Below are positions 1 to 7,601 of a stretch of 11,369 nucleotides of DNA, in pieces; position 1 is the first letter of the stretch; each line of letters starts with the position of its first letter. The DNA lies in NCBI GenBank assembly GCA_944387755.1, contig CALXGC010000081.1, positions 1-11,369 on the forward strand. The letters are read 5' to 3'. This DNA comes from an uncultured Oscillospiraceae bacterium. GTDB lineage: Bacteria > Bacillota_A > Clostridia > Oscillospirales > Oscillospiraceae. The position numbers and the translations under genes were made by a program. Below the pieces are notes generated by a model. It was given only the letters and a program-made list of their open reading frames with translations. It searched no databases and had not been told where the DNA came from.

Positions 1-67
1 TTACCCCTTCCGCCTCGCTTCGCCCGGCGCTTCACCCGTTGTTTTTACCCCTTCCGCCTCGCTTCGC
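1..67. repeat. 23-bp direct repeat, two copies
   Basis: Bases 1-23 and 45-67 are identical over 23 bp, starting TTACCCCTTCCGCCTC and ending GCTTCGC, offset by 44 bp. Weaker similarity continues past each copy (CCGGCGCTTCAC against TCGGCACCTCCC), so the real unit is probably nearer 38 bp. The second copy runs straight into the hairpin at 74-92. No reading frame here looks like a gene. I read this as part of a dispersed intergenic repeat of the kind common in Oscillospiraceae; the dispersion is inference, since only this locus is visible. Confidence 0.8.
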
Positions 68-73
68 TCGGCA

Positions 74-183
74 CCTCCCCCGAAGGGGGAGGCTTTTGGG
101 CGCGCCGGGTCGTCGCGCCCTACACACGTCCGTTGTTGCCGTAGGGGCGGCCTTTGACCGCCCATCCCCCTTGTGAAAGGGGG
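74..183. repeat. Array of four GC-rich hairpins upstream of the first LRR gene
   Basis: Four inverted repeats follow each other. CCTCCCCC/GGGGGAGG pairs 74-81 with 85-92 across a GAA loop and is followed by CTTTTGGG. GGGCGCG/CGCGCCC pairs 98-104 with 114-120. GGGCGG/CCGCCC pairs 145-150 with 158-163. CCCCCTT/AAGGGGG pairs 166-172 with 177-183 around a GTGA loop. The first could end transcription from a gene to the left, although its T-run is short. The last ends only 17 bases before the ribosome binding site of the gene at 214, so it would lie in that gene's leader. I see no clear sigma-A promoter in 1-213. Confidence 0.7.
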
Positions 184-200
184 CGGGGGGATTCCGAAAA

Positions 201-206
201 GGAGGG
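201..206 (+). promoter_or_regulatory. Ribosome binding site fixing the start of the first LRR gene
   Basis: GGAGGG lies 7 bases before ATG 214. The frame stays open upstream to an ATG at 154, but that ATG has no comparable site and the extra 20 residues would be read from the hairpin array. The paralog downstream also begins directly at the matching MS-x-x-Q-(E/D)-F-V-I residues. Confidence 0.85.
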
Positions 207-213
207 AACAGCC

Positions 214-1992
214 ATGAGCGACAACCAGGAGTTTGTGATTAAAAACGGCATTTTGATGGCATACAACGGTTCCGGCGGGGAGGCAGTGATTCCGGATGAG
301 GTTACAAGAATCCGCAGCTATGCCTTCTCCGGCTGCGCAGGGCTGACCAGCGTGGTGTTTCCGGAGAAGCTGCAGGTTATTCCGGAGGGGGTATGCCGGG
401 GTTGCGTCAATCTGACCCGCGTGGTGTTTCCCGACGGACTGCGCAAGATTGAATTTCAGGCCTTTGCGGACTGCCCCGGTTTGATGGAGGTCAGCCTGCC
501 CTCCGGTCTGCAATCCATCGAGAACGCCGCGTTTATCCGCTGTACCGGTCTGACCGGCGTGACGGCGCCGGATGGAATTGTAAAGATTGGAGGCTGGGCC
601 TTCCACAGCTGCGCCGCGCTGAAGAGGGTCTCCCTGCCGGCCGGCCTGCCCATTCTTGGAGAGAGGGCCTTCGAGGGCTGCCGGGAGCTGACGGAGATAG
701 AATTTCGGGTGCAGAGCGCGCAGGACATCCGCTATACCTGTCAGGACGGCATGGTGCGCTCCGACGGAGGAAATACGCTGGTCTTTGCCCTGGGCGGCCT
801 GTCCGGTCCCTGCCGGATTCCGGAGGGCGTCCGCTATGTCGGAGAGTACGCCTTTGCCCGCTGTGAAAAAATCACGGAAGTGACCGTGCCGGACAGCGTG
901 AAGCTCTTCTGGCCCCACGCCTTTCAGGGCTGTACCGGTTTAAAAAAGCTGACGCTGCCCGACGCTCTCAAGCGGCTCAGCGCCCACCTCTGCGACGGCT
1001 GCACCGCCCTGGAGCAGGTAAATCTCCCCAAAAATCTGACCTGGGTGGACGAGTACGCCTTTGCCGGAACCCGCCTGGAGGAGGCGGACTTGCCGGCGGG
1101 CGTAGTGGGCGTGGGGGCGTCCGCCTTTGCGGGCTGTCCTCTGCGGCGGGTGACAATCCACGGCCCGGTTGACCTGAGCCAGACGGCGTTTCGCGGCGTT
1201 CCGGAACAGGTGGAGTGCGTGTGTCAGGCCAGCCAGATTCCGCTGGAGACCATGTCCAAGGGGGCGCGGGACCTGTTTCTGCACACCTTTGCCCGGAACT
1301 ATCAGAGGGGGCGGGAAGACGCCCACCGGGAGGCGTTCCTGGCCTATCTCCAAAAGAACCGGCGGACGCTGTGGAGGGACAAGGCGCTGCTGCCTGTGAT
1401 TTTGCAGGAGAACTACATCACCGCCAAGGAGTACCAGCGCTATGTGGACGACGCCGCCAAGCTGGGGGATTTGGAGCTGTCCGCCGCCTTGCTGGAGTAC
1501 CGGGACCGCAGCCTCTCCCAGGAGGAGCTGGACCGGATTTCGGAACAGAAATTCCAGCGGGAGGTAAAAAGCCTGCTCCGGGAGAAGCCCACGGCGGCAG
1601 ACCTGCGGAAGCTCTGGAAGACGGAGAAGCGGGAGGACGGTCTGACGATTATCCTCTACAAGGGGACGGAGACCGACGTGATGGTGCCGGACCGCATCGG
1701 GAAATCTCCGGTAAAAGCCGTTGACAGCCGGGCGTTTTCCGGGACCGGCGCCCTGAAGCCGGAGCTTCAGGAGGCGCGGCGGCGGCTGATCCGGGTGACG
1801 GTACCGGAGGGAGTGGAGGAGCTCACCGGTACAGGCAGATTTGTGGGCTGTTCCAGGCTGAAGGAGCTGGTGCTGCCCGCCAGTGTGACGAAAATTGAGG
1901 CGGTCCGCCGGAAGCTGACCATCCGCGCCCCGGCGGGGTCCTACGCGGAGCGGTACGCCCAGGAGAACGGCCTGCCCTTTCAGGCGCTGTAG
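214..1992 (+). CDS. BspA-type leucine-rich-repeat protein with internal helical module (LRR paralog 1)
   Basis: 592-residue protein of the BspA-type LRR (LRR_5) family. Residues 1-25 are the usual opening motif (FVIKNGILMAYNGSGG). About twelve 22-23 residue repeats follow to about residue 335, with the pattern P-x-G-L-x-x-I-x-x-x-A-F-x-x-C-x-x-L-x-x-V-x-L; a spacer after repeat 6 contains DGMVRSDGGNTLVF. Residues about 343-460 are charged and helical with no repeats, then a beta segment (YKGTETDVMVPDRIGKSPV) leads to short repeats and a C-terminal cap (GSYAERYAQENGLPF). No signal peptide, membrane segment or cell-wall anchor is visible, so it is probably cytosolic, unlike surface BspA proteins. 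Such repeats usually bind proteins; the ligand is unknown. It heads a probable operon with the paralog 54 bp downstream and addA. Start chosen by the GGAGGG at 201. Family call is firm, function unknown. Confidence 0.88.
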   Translation: MSDNQEFVIKNGILMAYNGSGGEAVIPDEVTRIRSYAFSGCAGLTSVVFPEKLQVIPEGVCRGCVNLTRVVFPDGLRKIEFQAFADCPGLMEVSLPSGLQSIENAAFIRCTGLTGVTAPDGIVKIGGWAFHSCAALKRVSLPAGLPILGERAFEGCRELTEIEFRVQSAQDIRYTCQDGMVRSDGGNTLVFALGGLSGPCRIPEGVRYVGEYAFARCEKITEVTVPDSVKLFWPHAFQGCTGLKKLTLPDALKRLSAHLCDGCTALEQVNLPKNLTWVDEYAFAGTRLEEADLPAGVVGVGASAFAGCPLRRVTIHGPVDLSQTAFRGVPEQVECVCQASQIPLETMSKGARDLFLHTFARNYQRGREDAHREAFLAYLQKNRRTLWRDKALLPVILQENYITAKEYQRYVDDAAKLGDLELSAALLEYRDRSLSQEELDRISEQKFQREVKSLLREKPTAADLRKLWKTEKREDGLTIILYKGTETDVMVPDRIGKSPVKAVDSRAFSGTGALKPELQEARRRLIRVTVPEGVEELTGTGRFVGCSRLKELVLPASVTKIEAVRRKLTIRAPAGSYAERYAQENGLPFQAL

Positions 1993-2046
1993 AGGTCCGA
2001 CGCCTCCGCCCCGGCGGCAAATATAAAATTCACGGAGGGATTCGCT

Positions 2047-3726
2047 GTGAGCAATTCACAGGACTTTGTTATAGAAGACGGCGTTTTAAAGAGATACACC
2101 GGCTCCGGCGGAGAAGTGGCTGTGCCGGAGGGGGTGACAGAGATTGAGTCGGGAGCCTTCTGGTTCTGCACCGGCCTGACGCGGATTCGCCTGCCGGCCA
2201 GTCTGAAAAAGCTGCACTGGGGCGTCTTCCTGGGCCGCACCAGTTTAAAAACCATCGACCTGTTCAGCCGGACGATAACCAAAATAGAGGGGGAGGCCTT
2301 TGACGGCTGCGCCGCCGTCCTCCGCGCCCCCTATCTGCCCATTGGAGTGTTTGACGTCCGCGACAAACCCAGGGCCGTGCAGGGCTTTGTCCAGCTGTGC
2401 CAGGAAAAGTTCGAGATGCCGGAGGACGTCCGGGCGGGGTATCTCAGATACATTCGAAGCCAGCGCCGGAGGCTGTATCCCGCCGCCCTCAGGACGCCGG
2501 AGCTGCTGTATTTTATGCTGCGGGAGAAGATGATTCCTCTGGACGATGTGGAGCCGCTGCTGGAGCAGGCGGAGGGGAATACGGAGCTGACCGCCGCGCT
2601 GCTGGACTATCAGGAGAGGCAGTTCACTGCCGGCCAGCGGCAGAAGCGGCAGGAGCGGAAGCGGCAGGCGGAGACGGACCTGCTGTTCTCCAACGTCCTG
2701 GACCCCGCCCTGGCGAAAGAGTACTGGCGGTATGAGAAGACCGGGACGGGCGTCTGCCTGCTGGGCTATAAGGGGGAGGAGAGGCAGATTTTGGTCCCCG
2801 CCGCCATTGGAAAAGATCCGGTGACGGCCATTGGTCCCTATGCCTTCAGTCCCCATGCAAAGCCTCTCAACGCCGCCCAGCGCCTGTTCCGGGAAAAGGA
2901 GCTTGTCTCCGCCGTTCTGCCGGACAGCGTGACGGAGATTGGGGAGGGGGCCTTCGAGGGCTGCGCCGCTCTGACCTCGGTTCAGCTCTCCCCTCAGATT
3001 GCCCGGCTTCCCCAGGGGCTGTTTCAGGGCTGCGCAGCCCTGACCGAAATCACGGTGGAGGAGGGAAGTCCCTACTATGCCGGCGACGGCGGAGTGCTGT
3101 TCACGGCGGACAAGAAGGTCCTGCTGTTCTGTCCGGCGGGGAAAAAGGGGGCGTATATTGTCCCGGAGACTGTGGAGCGCATTGCGGACGGCGCCGGTCC
3201 GGCCGCGCCGGGGGAGAGCGCCTTCTCCGGCTGCGCCAAACTGAAGTCCATCTCCATCCCCGCCGGAGCGGTGCAGCTGCCCAGGGCGCTGTTTGAAAAC
3301 TGTAGAGCGCTGGCCGCCATTGAGGTGGAGAATGGAAATCCGGAGTACCGCAGCCAGGACGGGGTGCTGTTCAGCGGGGACATGACCCGCCTGCTCCGGT
3401 ATCCCCCGGCCAAAGCCGGGGACTATTCCGTCCCGGAGACCGTCCGGGAGATTGCCCAGGAGGCGTTCTGCAAGTGCGGTAAGCTCACCGGAATCCATCT
3501 GCCGGAGGGGCTGGAGCGGATTGGAGACTCCGCCTTTTTCGGGTGCCGGAAGCTGGAGGCCGCCGTCCTCCCGGACAGCCTGCGCCGGCTGGGGTGGGGG
3601 GCGTTCTCCACCTGTCCGAAGCTGGCCAGCGTCACGCTGCCCGGCCGGCTGGAGCCCGTTCACAGTTCCGTTTTCTATGGGTGCAGCCGGGAGCTGACCC
3701 TTCGCCGGAGCGGCGGAGAGACATGA
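2047..3726 (+). CDS. BspA-type leucine-rich-repeat protein with internal helical module (LRR paralog 2)
   Basis: 559-residue paralog of the preceding gene. It starts at GTG 2047, 7 bases after GGAGGG (2034-2039), and the opening motif matches paralog 1 (FVIEDGVLKRYTGSGG). Only two or three LRR units precede the helical module (residues about 96-216), which is followed by the same beta segment (YKGEERQILVPAAIGKDPV). A longer LRR block then fills residues about 265-550. It contains two spacer strands of the D-G-V-L-F-x-x-D type, DGGVLFTADKKVLLF and QDGVLFSGDMTRLL. The protein ends abruptly at ELTLRRSGGET, without the GSYAERYA-type cap of paralog 1; I see no continuation of the cap in the other frames before addA. 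No signal peptide or membrane segment is seen. It lies 36 bp before addA and is likely transcribed with it. A protein-binding role is plausible from the fold; no target can be named. Confidence 0.87.
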   Translation: MSNSQDFVIEDGVLKRYTGSGGEVAVPEGVTEIESGAFWFCTGLTRIRLPASLKKLHWGVFLGRTSLKTIDLFSRTITKIEGEAFDGCAAVLRAPYLPIGVFDVRDKPRAVQGFVQLCQEKFEMPEDVRAGYLRYIRSQRRRLYPAALRTPELLYFMLREKMIPLDDVEPLLEQAEGNTELTAALLDYQERQFTAGQRQKRQERKRQAETDLLFSNVLDPALAKEYWRYEKTGTGVCLLGYKGEERQILVPAAIGKDPVTAIGPYAFSPHAKPLNAAQRLFREKELVSAVLPDSVTEIGEGAFEGCAALTSVQLSPQIARLPQGLFQGCAALTEITVEEGSPYYAGDGGVLFTADKKVLLFCPAGKKGAYIVPETVERIADGAGPAAPGESAFSGCAKLKSISIPAGAVQLPRALFENCRALAAIEVENGNPEYRSQDGVLFSGDMTRLLRYPPAKAGDYSVPETVREIAQEAFCKCGKLTGIHLPEGLERIGDSAFFGCRKLEAAVLPDSLRRLGWGAFSTCPKLASVTLPGRLEPVHSSVFYGCSRELTLRRSGGET

Positions 3727-3762
3727 TCTCCGCGCCGGACAAGAGAATCAGGAGGAAAATTC

Positions 3763-6700
3763 ATGGCGTTTCCATTGACTGACGAACAAAAGAAGATTGT
3801 AGACGACCGGGGAGGCGAGCTGCTGGTATCGGCCGCCGCCGGCTCCGGCAAGACGCGGGTGCTGGTGGAGCGCCTGCTGGACCGGGTGACGGAGGAGGGG
3901 CTGGACCTGGACCGGTTCCTGGTCATTACCTACACCAAGGCGGCGGCGGCGGAGCTTCGCTCCCGCATTGCCCAGGAGCTCTCTGACCGCCTGGCGGCCA
4001 ATCCGGGGGACCGCCATCTGCGGCGGCAGTCCGCGCTGGTCTACCGGGCGCAGATCTCCACTATCCACGCCTTCTGCGCCGCCCTGCTGCGGGAGGAGGG
4101 CCACCGGCTGGATCTGGACCCGGACTTCCGCCTGTGCGACGAGGGGGAGGCCCAGGTGCTCATGGCCCAGGTGCTGGAGGATGTGCTGGAGAAGCAGTAC
4201 GAGGGCCTCGCCCCGGACAGCCCCTTCGCCGTCCTGGTGGACACCCTGTCTGCCGGCCGGGACGACAGCCGGCTTTCCCAGATTGTGCTGGACGTGTTCG
4301 GCCGCATTCAGAGCCACCCCGACCCGGCGCGCTGGCTGGCCCGGCAGCGGGCGGCGTGGGACCTGGAGGAGATCTCCGATGTGGGAGAGACCCCGTGGGG
4401 CCGCCTGCTGCTGGCGGACGCCGCCCGGCAGGGGAGGGACTGCGTGAGGCGTCTGAAGCAGGCCCTGGAGCTGGCGGAGACGGACGAGCTGCTCTCCGGC
4501 AACTACGCGCCGTCCCTTCAGAGCACGCTGGGGGAGGCGGAGGCCTTCTGCGCCGCCGCGGAGGCGGGGAGCTGGGACAGGGCCTTCGCCTGTCTGCCCA
4601 TCTCCTTCCCGGCGGTGGGCCGCAAGCGGAAGCGCGCCGCGGCGCTCAGCCCCATGGAGGAGATGCGGGTCCAGGGGGCCGCGCTGCGGGTGAAGGCCCT
4701 GCGGGACGGGGTGAAGGAGCGCTTCCAGAAGCTGTCAGAGTGGTTTGACGGGGACAGCCGGGAACAGCTTGCGGCGCTGGAGGACAGCCGCCCGGCGGTC
4801 CAGGGGCTGATGGACCTGGTGGGCGCGTTTCAGAGAAGCTATCAGGCGGAGAAGGCCAGGCGCGGCGTTTTGGATTTCTCCGACCTGGAGCACTTCGCCG
4901 TGCAGCTTCTCACCGGCCAGGATGGGGCGCCCACAGAGCTGGCCCAGGCCTGGAGCGCCCGCTTTGCGGAGGTGATGGTGGACGAGTACCAGGACACCAA
5001 CCAGGTGCAGAACGCCATCTTCACCGCCGTGTCCGGCGGCGGGCGGAAGCTCTTTCAGGTGGGAGATGTGAAGCAGTCCATCTACCGCTTCCGTCTGGCT
5101 GACCCGACCATCTTTCTGGACAAGTACCGCCGCTTCCCGGAGGGGGACGAGGCGGCGGAGGGAGCGCCCCGGAAGCGGGTGCTCTCCCGGAATTTCCGCT
5201 CCGTCCCCCAGGTGCTGCTGGGGTGCAACGACCTGTTCCGGAATATCATGTCGGTGGAGTTCGGCGAACTGGACTACACAGACGACCAGGCGCTGGTCCC
5301 GCCGGAGGGCGCGGAGCAGCGGATGCGGGAGGAGGACGCCCTGGAGCTGGACGTGCTGGACCTGTCTTTTTTGGGGGAGCAGGACGAGGAGGAGCGGGAG
5401 GACAAAAACCGCCTGGAGGCCCGGTGCGCCGCCCGGCGCATCCGGGAGCTGCTGGACAGCTATCGGATTCCCGACGGGGAGGGGGAGCGCCCTCTGCGGC
5501 CCTCTGACGTGATGATTCTGCTGCGCAGTCCCGGCGTGGTGCTGCCCCACTACCTGAGCGCGCTGTCAGAGGAGGGCATCCCCTGGTGTGCCGACGGCGG
5601 AGCGGACTTCTTTGAGACCACCGAGGTGAGCGTGGCCCTCTCCCTGCTTCAGATTGTGGACAACCCCCGTCAGGACGTGCCGCTGATTGCCGCGCTGCGC
5701 TCCCCGGTGTACGGCTTTGACGGGGATAAGCTGGCGCTGCTGCGGGCCGGCGCGAAGGATGTGGACTTTTATACCGCCGTGGTCCAGGCGGCCCAGGGCG
5801 GGGATCAGGCGTGCCGGCGTTTCCTGGAGGAGCTGGAGGAGCTGCGCTTCGGGGCGGGGGACCGGACCTGCCGGCAGCTCATCTGGCATATCTATGAACA
5901 GACCAACCTGCTGGGCCTGTTCGGCGCCATGCCGGGCGGACAGGAGCGGCAGGACAACCTGCTCTCCCTCTACGCCCTGGCGGGGGAGATGGAGGAGAGC
6001 GGATGCCGCTCCCTGTTCCAGTTCCTCCTCCGCCTGGAGCGGCTGCGGGCGGCGGGGGGAAAGTTCTCCACCGCCTCCGGCCGGGAGGGGGAGGGCGTCG
6101 CTATCCTGTCCATCCACCGCTCCAAGGGGCTGGAGAAGCCGGTGGTGCTGGTGTGCGGCCTGTCCCGGCGGCTGAACCGGGAGGATTTGATGCGGCCGGT
6201 GCTGTTCCACCCCCGGCTGGGCGTGGGGCCGAAGGGCCTGGACCGGGAGCGGATGGTGGAGTATCCCACCCTGGCACGGCGGGCGGTATCCCGGCAGCTG
6301 GAGCGGGAGATGATGGCGGAGGAGCTGCGCCTGCTGTATGTGGCCATGACGCGGGCGCAGAAGAAGCTGATTCTCTCCGTGGCCCTCGCCCAGGGGGCGA
6401 AGACGCTGGCGCGTCTGGCCGGAGAGGCGGACGCCCCGGTTCCGCCTGCGGCGCTGGAGCGGCAGTCCAATGTGGGAGCCTGGGTGCTGCTCCACGTCCT
6501 CACCCGGCCGGAGGCGGAGACACTGCGGAGGCAGGCGGGCGGTCCGGCGGAGACGGCCGGGCGCCTGGGACCGGCCTGGGATCTGCGGTGGATAGACTGC
6601 GCGCAGCTCCCCCAGCCCAAAGGGGCGGAGGGAACCTATGCTGATTTGACCCCCGAAGGAGAGACGCCCCAGGAGGACCTGATGGAGGCGCTGCTCTGGC

Positions 6701-7371
6701 AGTATCCCCACAGCGCGGCGGTGACGATGCCCTCCAAGCTCACCGCCACCCAGATGAAGGGCCGGGTGCTGGACCAGGAGGCGGCGGAGGAGGCCCCCAA
6801 GCCCCTGGACCGGCGTCCGGAACCCATAGCGCGCCCGTCCTTTGTGGCAAAGGAGACGGGCCTGACCGCCTCGGAGCGGGGGAGCGCCCTCCATCTGGCC
6901 ATGCAGTACCTGTCCCTGGAGGGGGAGCGCACCCCCCAGGCCATTGCGGCGGAGCTGGACCGGCTGGAGGCGGAGGGATTCCTGACCTCCCTCCAGCGGG
7001 CGGCGGTGGACCCGGCAGTCCCGGCGGCGTTCTTCGCCTCTCCTCTGGGCCGGCAGGTCCTGGAGGCGGAGCAGGTTTTCCGGGAGTTCAAGTTTTCGAT
7101 TTTGACCTCCGCCTCCGACTACGGGCCGGGCCTGGAGGGGGAGGAGGTGCTGCTTCAGGGTGTGATCGACTGCTGGTTTGCCGGAGAGGACGGCCTCACC
7201 GTGCTGGACTTTAAGAGCGACCGGGTCCGGCCGGGAGGAGAACGGGAGCGGGCGGAGCTCTACCGCCCGCAGCTGGAGACCTACAGCCGGGCGCTGGAGC
7301 GGGTGACGGGACAGAAGGTGCGCCGCCGGCTGCTGTGGTTCTTCGCCACAGAGACGGCCGTTGCCCTTTAA
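3763..7371 (+). CDS. addA: AddA: ATP-dependent helicase/nuclease subunit A of AddAB
   Basis: 1202 residues, near the length of Bacillus AddA (about 1230). With AddB it resects double-strand breaks for RecA-dependent repair, Chi-regulated in Firmicutes. UvrD/Rep-type (SF1A) motifs are all present: Q-motif LTDEQKKIV at the N-terminus, Walker A AAAGSGKT (24-31), Walker B VDEYQDTN (406-413), motif III VGDVKQSIYRFR (433-444), SRNFRS (475-480), IHRSKGLEK (784-792) and LLYVAMTRAQKKL (857-869). The C-terminal RecB-type nuclease domain has H1044, D1136 (GVID), D1149 and K1151 (LDFKSD), and QLETY (1170-1174), so it should be active. Most AddA proteins have SKGLEF where this has SKGLEK. AGGAGG at 3750-3755, 7 bases before ATG, sets the start. 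addB, normally the adjacent upstream gene, is absent here; the two LRR genes occupy that place. A hairpin follows at 7380. Confidence 0.96.
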   Translation: MAFPLTDEQKKIVDDRGGELLVSAAAGSGKTRVLVERLLDRVTEEGLDLDRFLVITYTKAAAAELRSRIAQELSDRLAANPGDRHLRRQSALVYRAQISTIHAFCAALLREEGHRLDLDPDFRLCDEGEAQVLMAQVLEDVLEKQYEGLAPDSPFAVLVDTLSAGRDDSRLSQIVLDVFGRIQSHPDPARWLARQRAAWDLEEISDVGETPWGRLLLADAARQGRDCVRRLKQALELAETDELLSGNYAPSLQSTLGEAEAFCAAAEAGSWDRAFACLPISFPAVGRKRKRAAALSPMEEMRVQGAALRVKALRDGVKERFQKLSEWFDGDSREQLAALEDSRPAVQGLMDLVGAFQRSYQAEKARRGVLDFSDLEHFAVQLLTGQDGAPTELAQAWSARFAEVMVDEYQDTNQVQNAIFTAVSGGGRKLFQVGDVKQSIYRFRLADPTIFLDKYRRFPEGDEAAEGAPRKRVLSRNFRSVPQVLLGCNDLFRNIMSVEFGELDYTDDQALVPPEGAEQRMREEDALELDVLDLSFLGEQDEEEREDKNRLEARCAARRIRELLDSYRIPDGEGERPLRPSDVMILLRSPGVVLPHYLSALSEEGIPWCADGGADFFETTEVSVALSLLQIVDNPRQDVPLIAALRSPVYGFDGDKLALLRAGAKDVDFYTAVVQAAQGGDQACRRFLEELEELRFGAGDRTCRQLIWHIYEQTNLLGLFGAMPGGQERQDNLLSLYALAGEMEESGCRSLFQFLLRLERLRAAGGKFSTASGREGEGVAILSIHRSKGLEKPVVLVCGLSRRLNREDLMRPVLFHPRLGVGPKGLDRERMVEYPTLARRAVSRQLEREMMAEELRLLYVAMTRAQKKLILSVALAQGAKTLARLAGEADAPVPPAALERQSNVGAWVLLHVLTRPEAETLRRQAGGPAETAGRLGPAWDLRWIDCAQLPQPKGAEGTYADLTPEGETPQEDLMEALLWQYPHSAAVTMPSKLTATQMKGRVLDQEAAEEAPKPLDRRPEPIARPSFVAKETGLTASERGSALHLAMQYLSLEGERTPQAIAAELDRLEAEGFLTSLQRAAVDPAVPAAFFASPLGRQVLEAEQVFREFKFSILTSASDYGPGLEGEEVLLQGVIDCWFAGEDGLTVLDFKSDRVRPGGERERAELYRPQLETYSRALERVTGQKVRRRLLWFFATETAVAL

Positions 7372-7379
7372 AAATGCGC

Positions 7380-7414
7380 GGGAGCGGAGCCCAGAAAATA
7401 GGGCCTCCGCTCCC
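7380..7414 (+). terminator. Hairpin after addA, probable terminator
   Basis: GGGAGCGGAG (7380-7389) pairs with CTCCGCTCCC (7405-7414), and CCC 7390-7392 can pair with GGG 7401-7403 with one C bulged, closing an A-rich 8-base loop. It begins 8 bases after the addA stop. The stretch that follows is A/T-rich (ACTAAAAATTTT) and not a clean T-run, so termination may be partial. Read on the minus strand, the same stem is followed a few bases later by five T's, so it could also stop leftward transcripts. Confidence 0.6.
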
Positions 7415-7450
7415 ACTAAAAATTTTGCCGTAAAAATTTGAAAAAAGCCC

Positions 7451-7478
7451 TTGACTTTTCCGCGGGGCGTGCTATAAT
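7451..7478 (+). promoter_or_regulatory. Sigma-A promoter of tRNA-Gln
   Basis: TTGACT (7451-7456) and a perfect TATAAT (7473-7478) are separated by 16 bp. Transcription should start near 7485, leaving a leader of about 35 bases that must be trimmed before the tRNA at 7520. It is the clearest promoter in the window. Confidence 0.9.
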
Positions 7479-7519
7479 AGCACCTGTCCTTTGCGAGAGC
7501 AAACGACAACAAACCAAAT

Positions 7520-7593
7520 AGCGGGATTGTGTAAGGGTAGCACGACAGACTCTGACTCTGTTTGTGAGGGTTCGAATCCTTCTCCCGCTGCCA
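7520..7593 (+). tRNA. tRNA-Gln, anticodon CTG
   Basis: The 74-base cloverleaf folds completely. The acceptor stem pairs AGCGGGA with TCCCGCT, followed by discriminator G and an encoded CCA. The D stem is GTGT/GCAC with a minimal 7-base loop containing GG. The anticodon stem ACAGA/TCTGT closes the loop CTCTGAC, whose anticodon CTG (7552-7554) reads CAG glutamine codons. The variable loop has 4 bases. The T stem GAGGG/CCTTC closes the loop TTCGAAT. CAG codons are frequent in the neighbouring genes. Position 1-72 is A-U, whereas bacterial tRNA-Gln usually has U1-A72. It is a single-gene unit with its own promoter and terminator. Confidence 0.96.
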
Positions 7594-7601
7594 GCATGAA
7601 G

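Noticed and set aside
1..67. CRISPR array suspected from the direct repeat
   Set aside because: There are only two copies, the spacer would be 21 bp, the repeat is not CRISPR-like and no cas gene is present.
154..213. N-terminal extension of the first LRR protein from ATG 154
   Set aside because: It reads through the hairpin array, gives a non-LRR peptide, lacks a good ribosome binding site, and the paralog starts at the residue matching ATG 214.
5566..7512. Very long open frame (648 codons) on the minus strand opposite addA
   Set aside because: It is the GC-rich antisense shadow of a well-supported gene: proline/arginine/leucine-rich with no family signature. The same holds for the antisense frames opposite both LRR genes.
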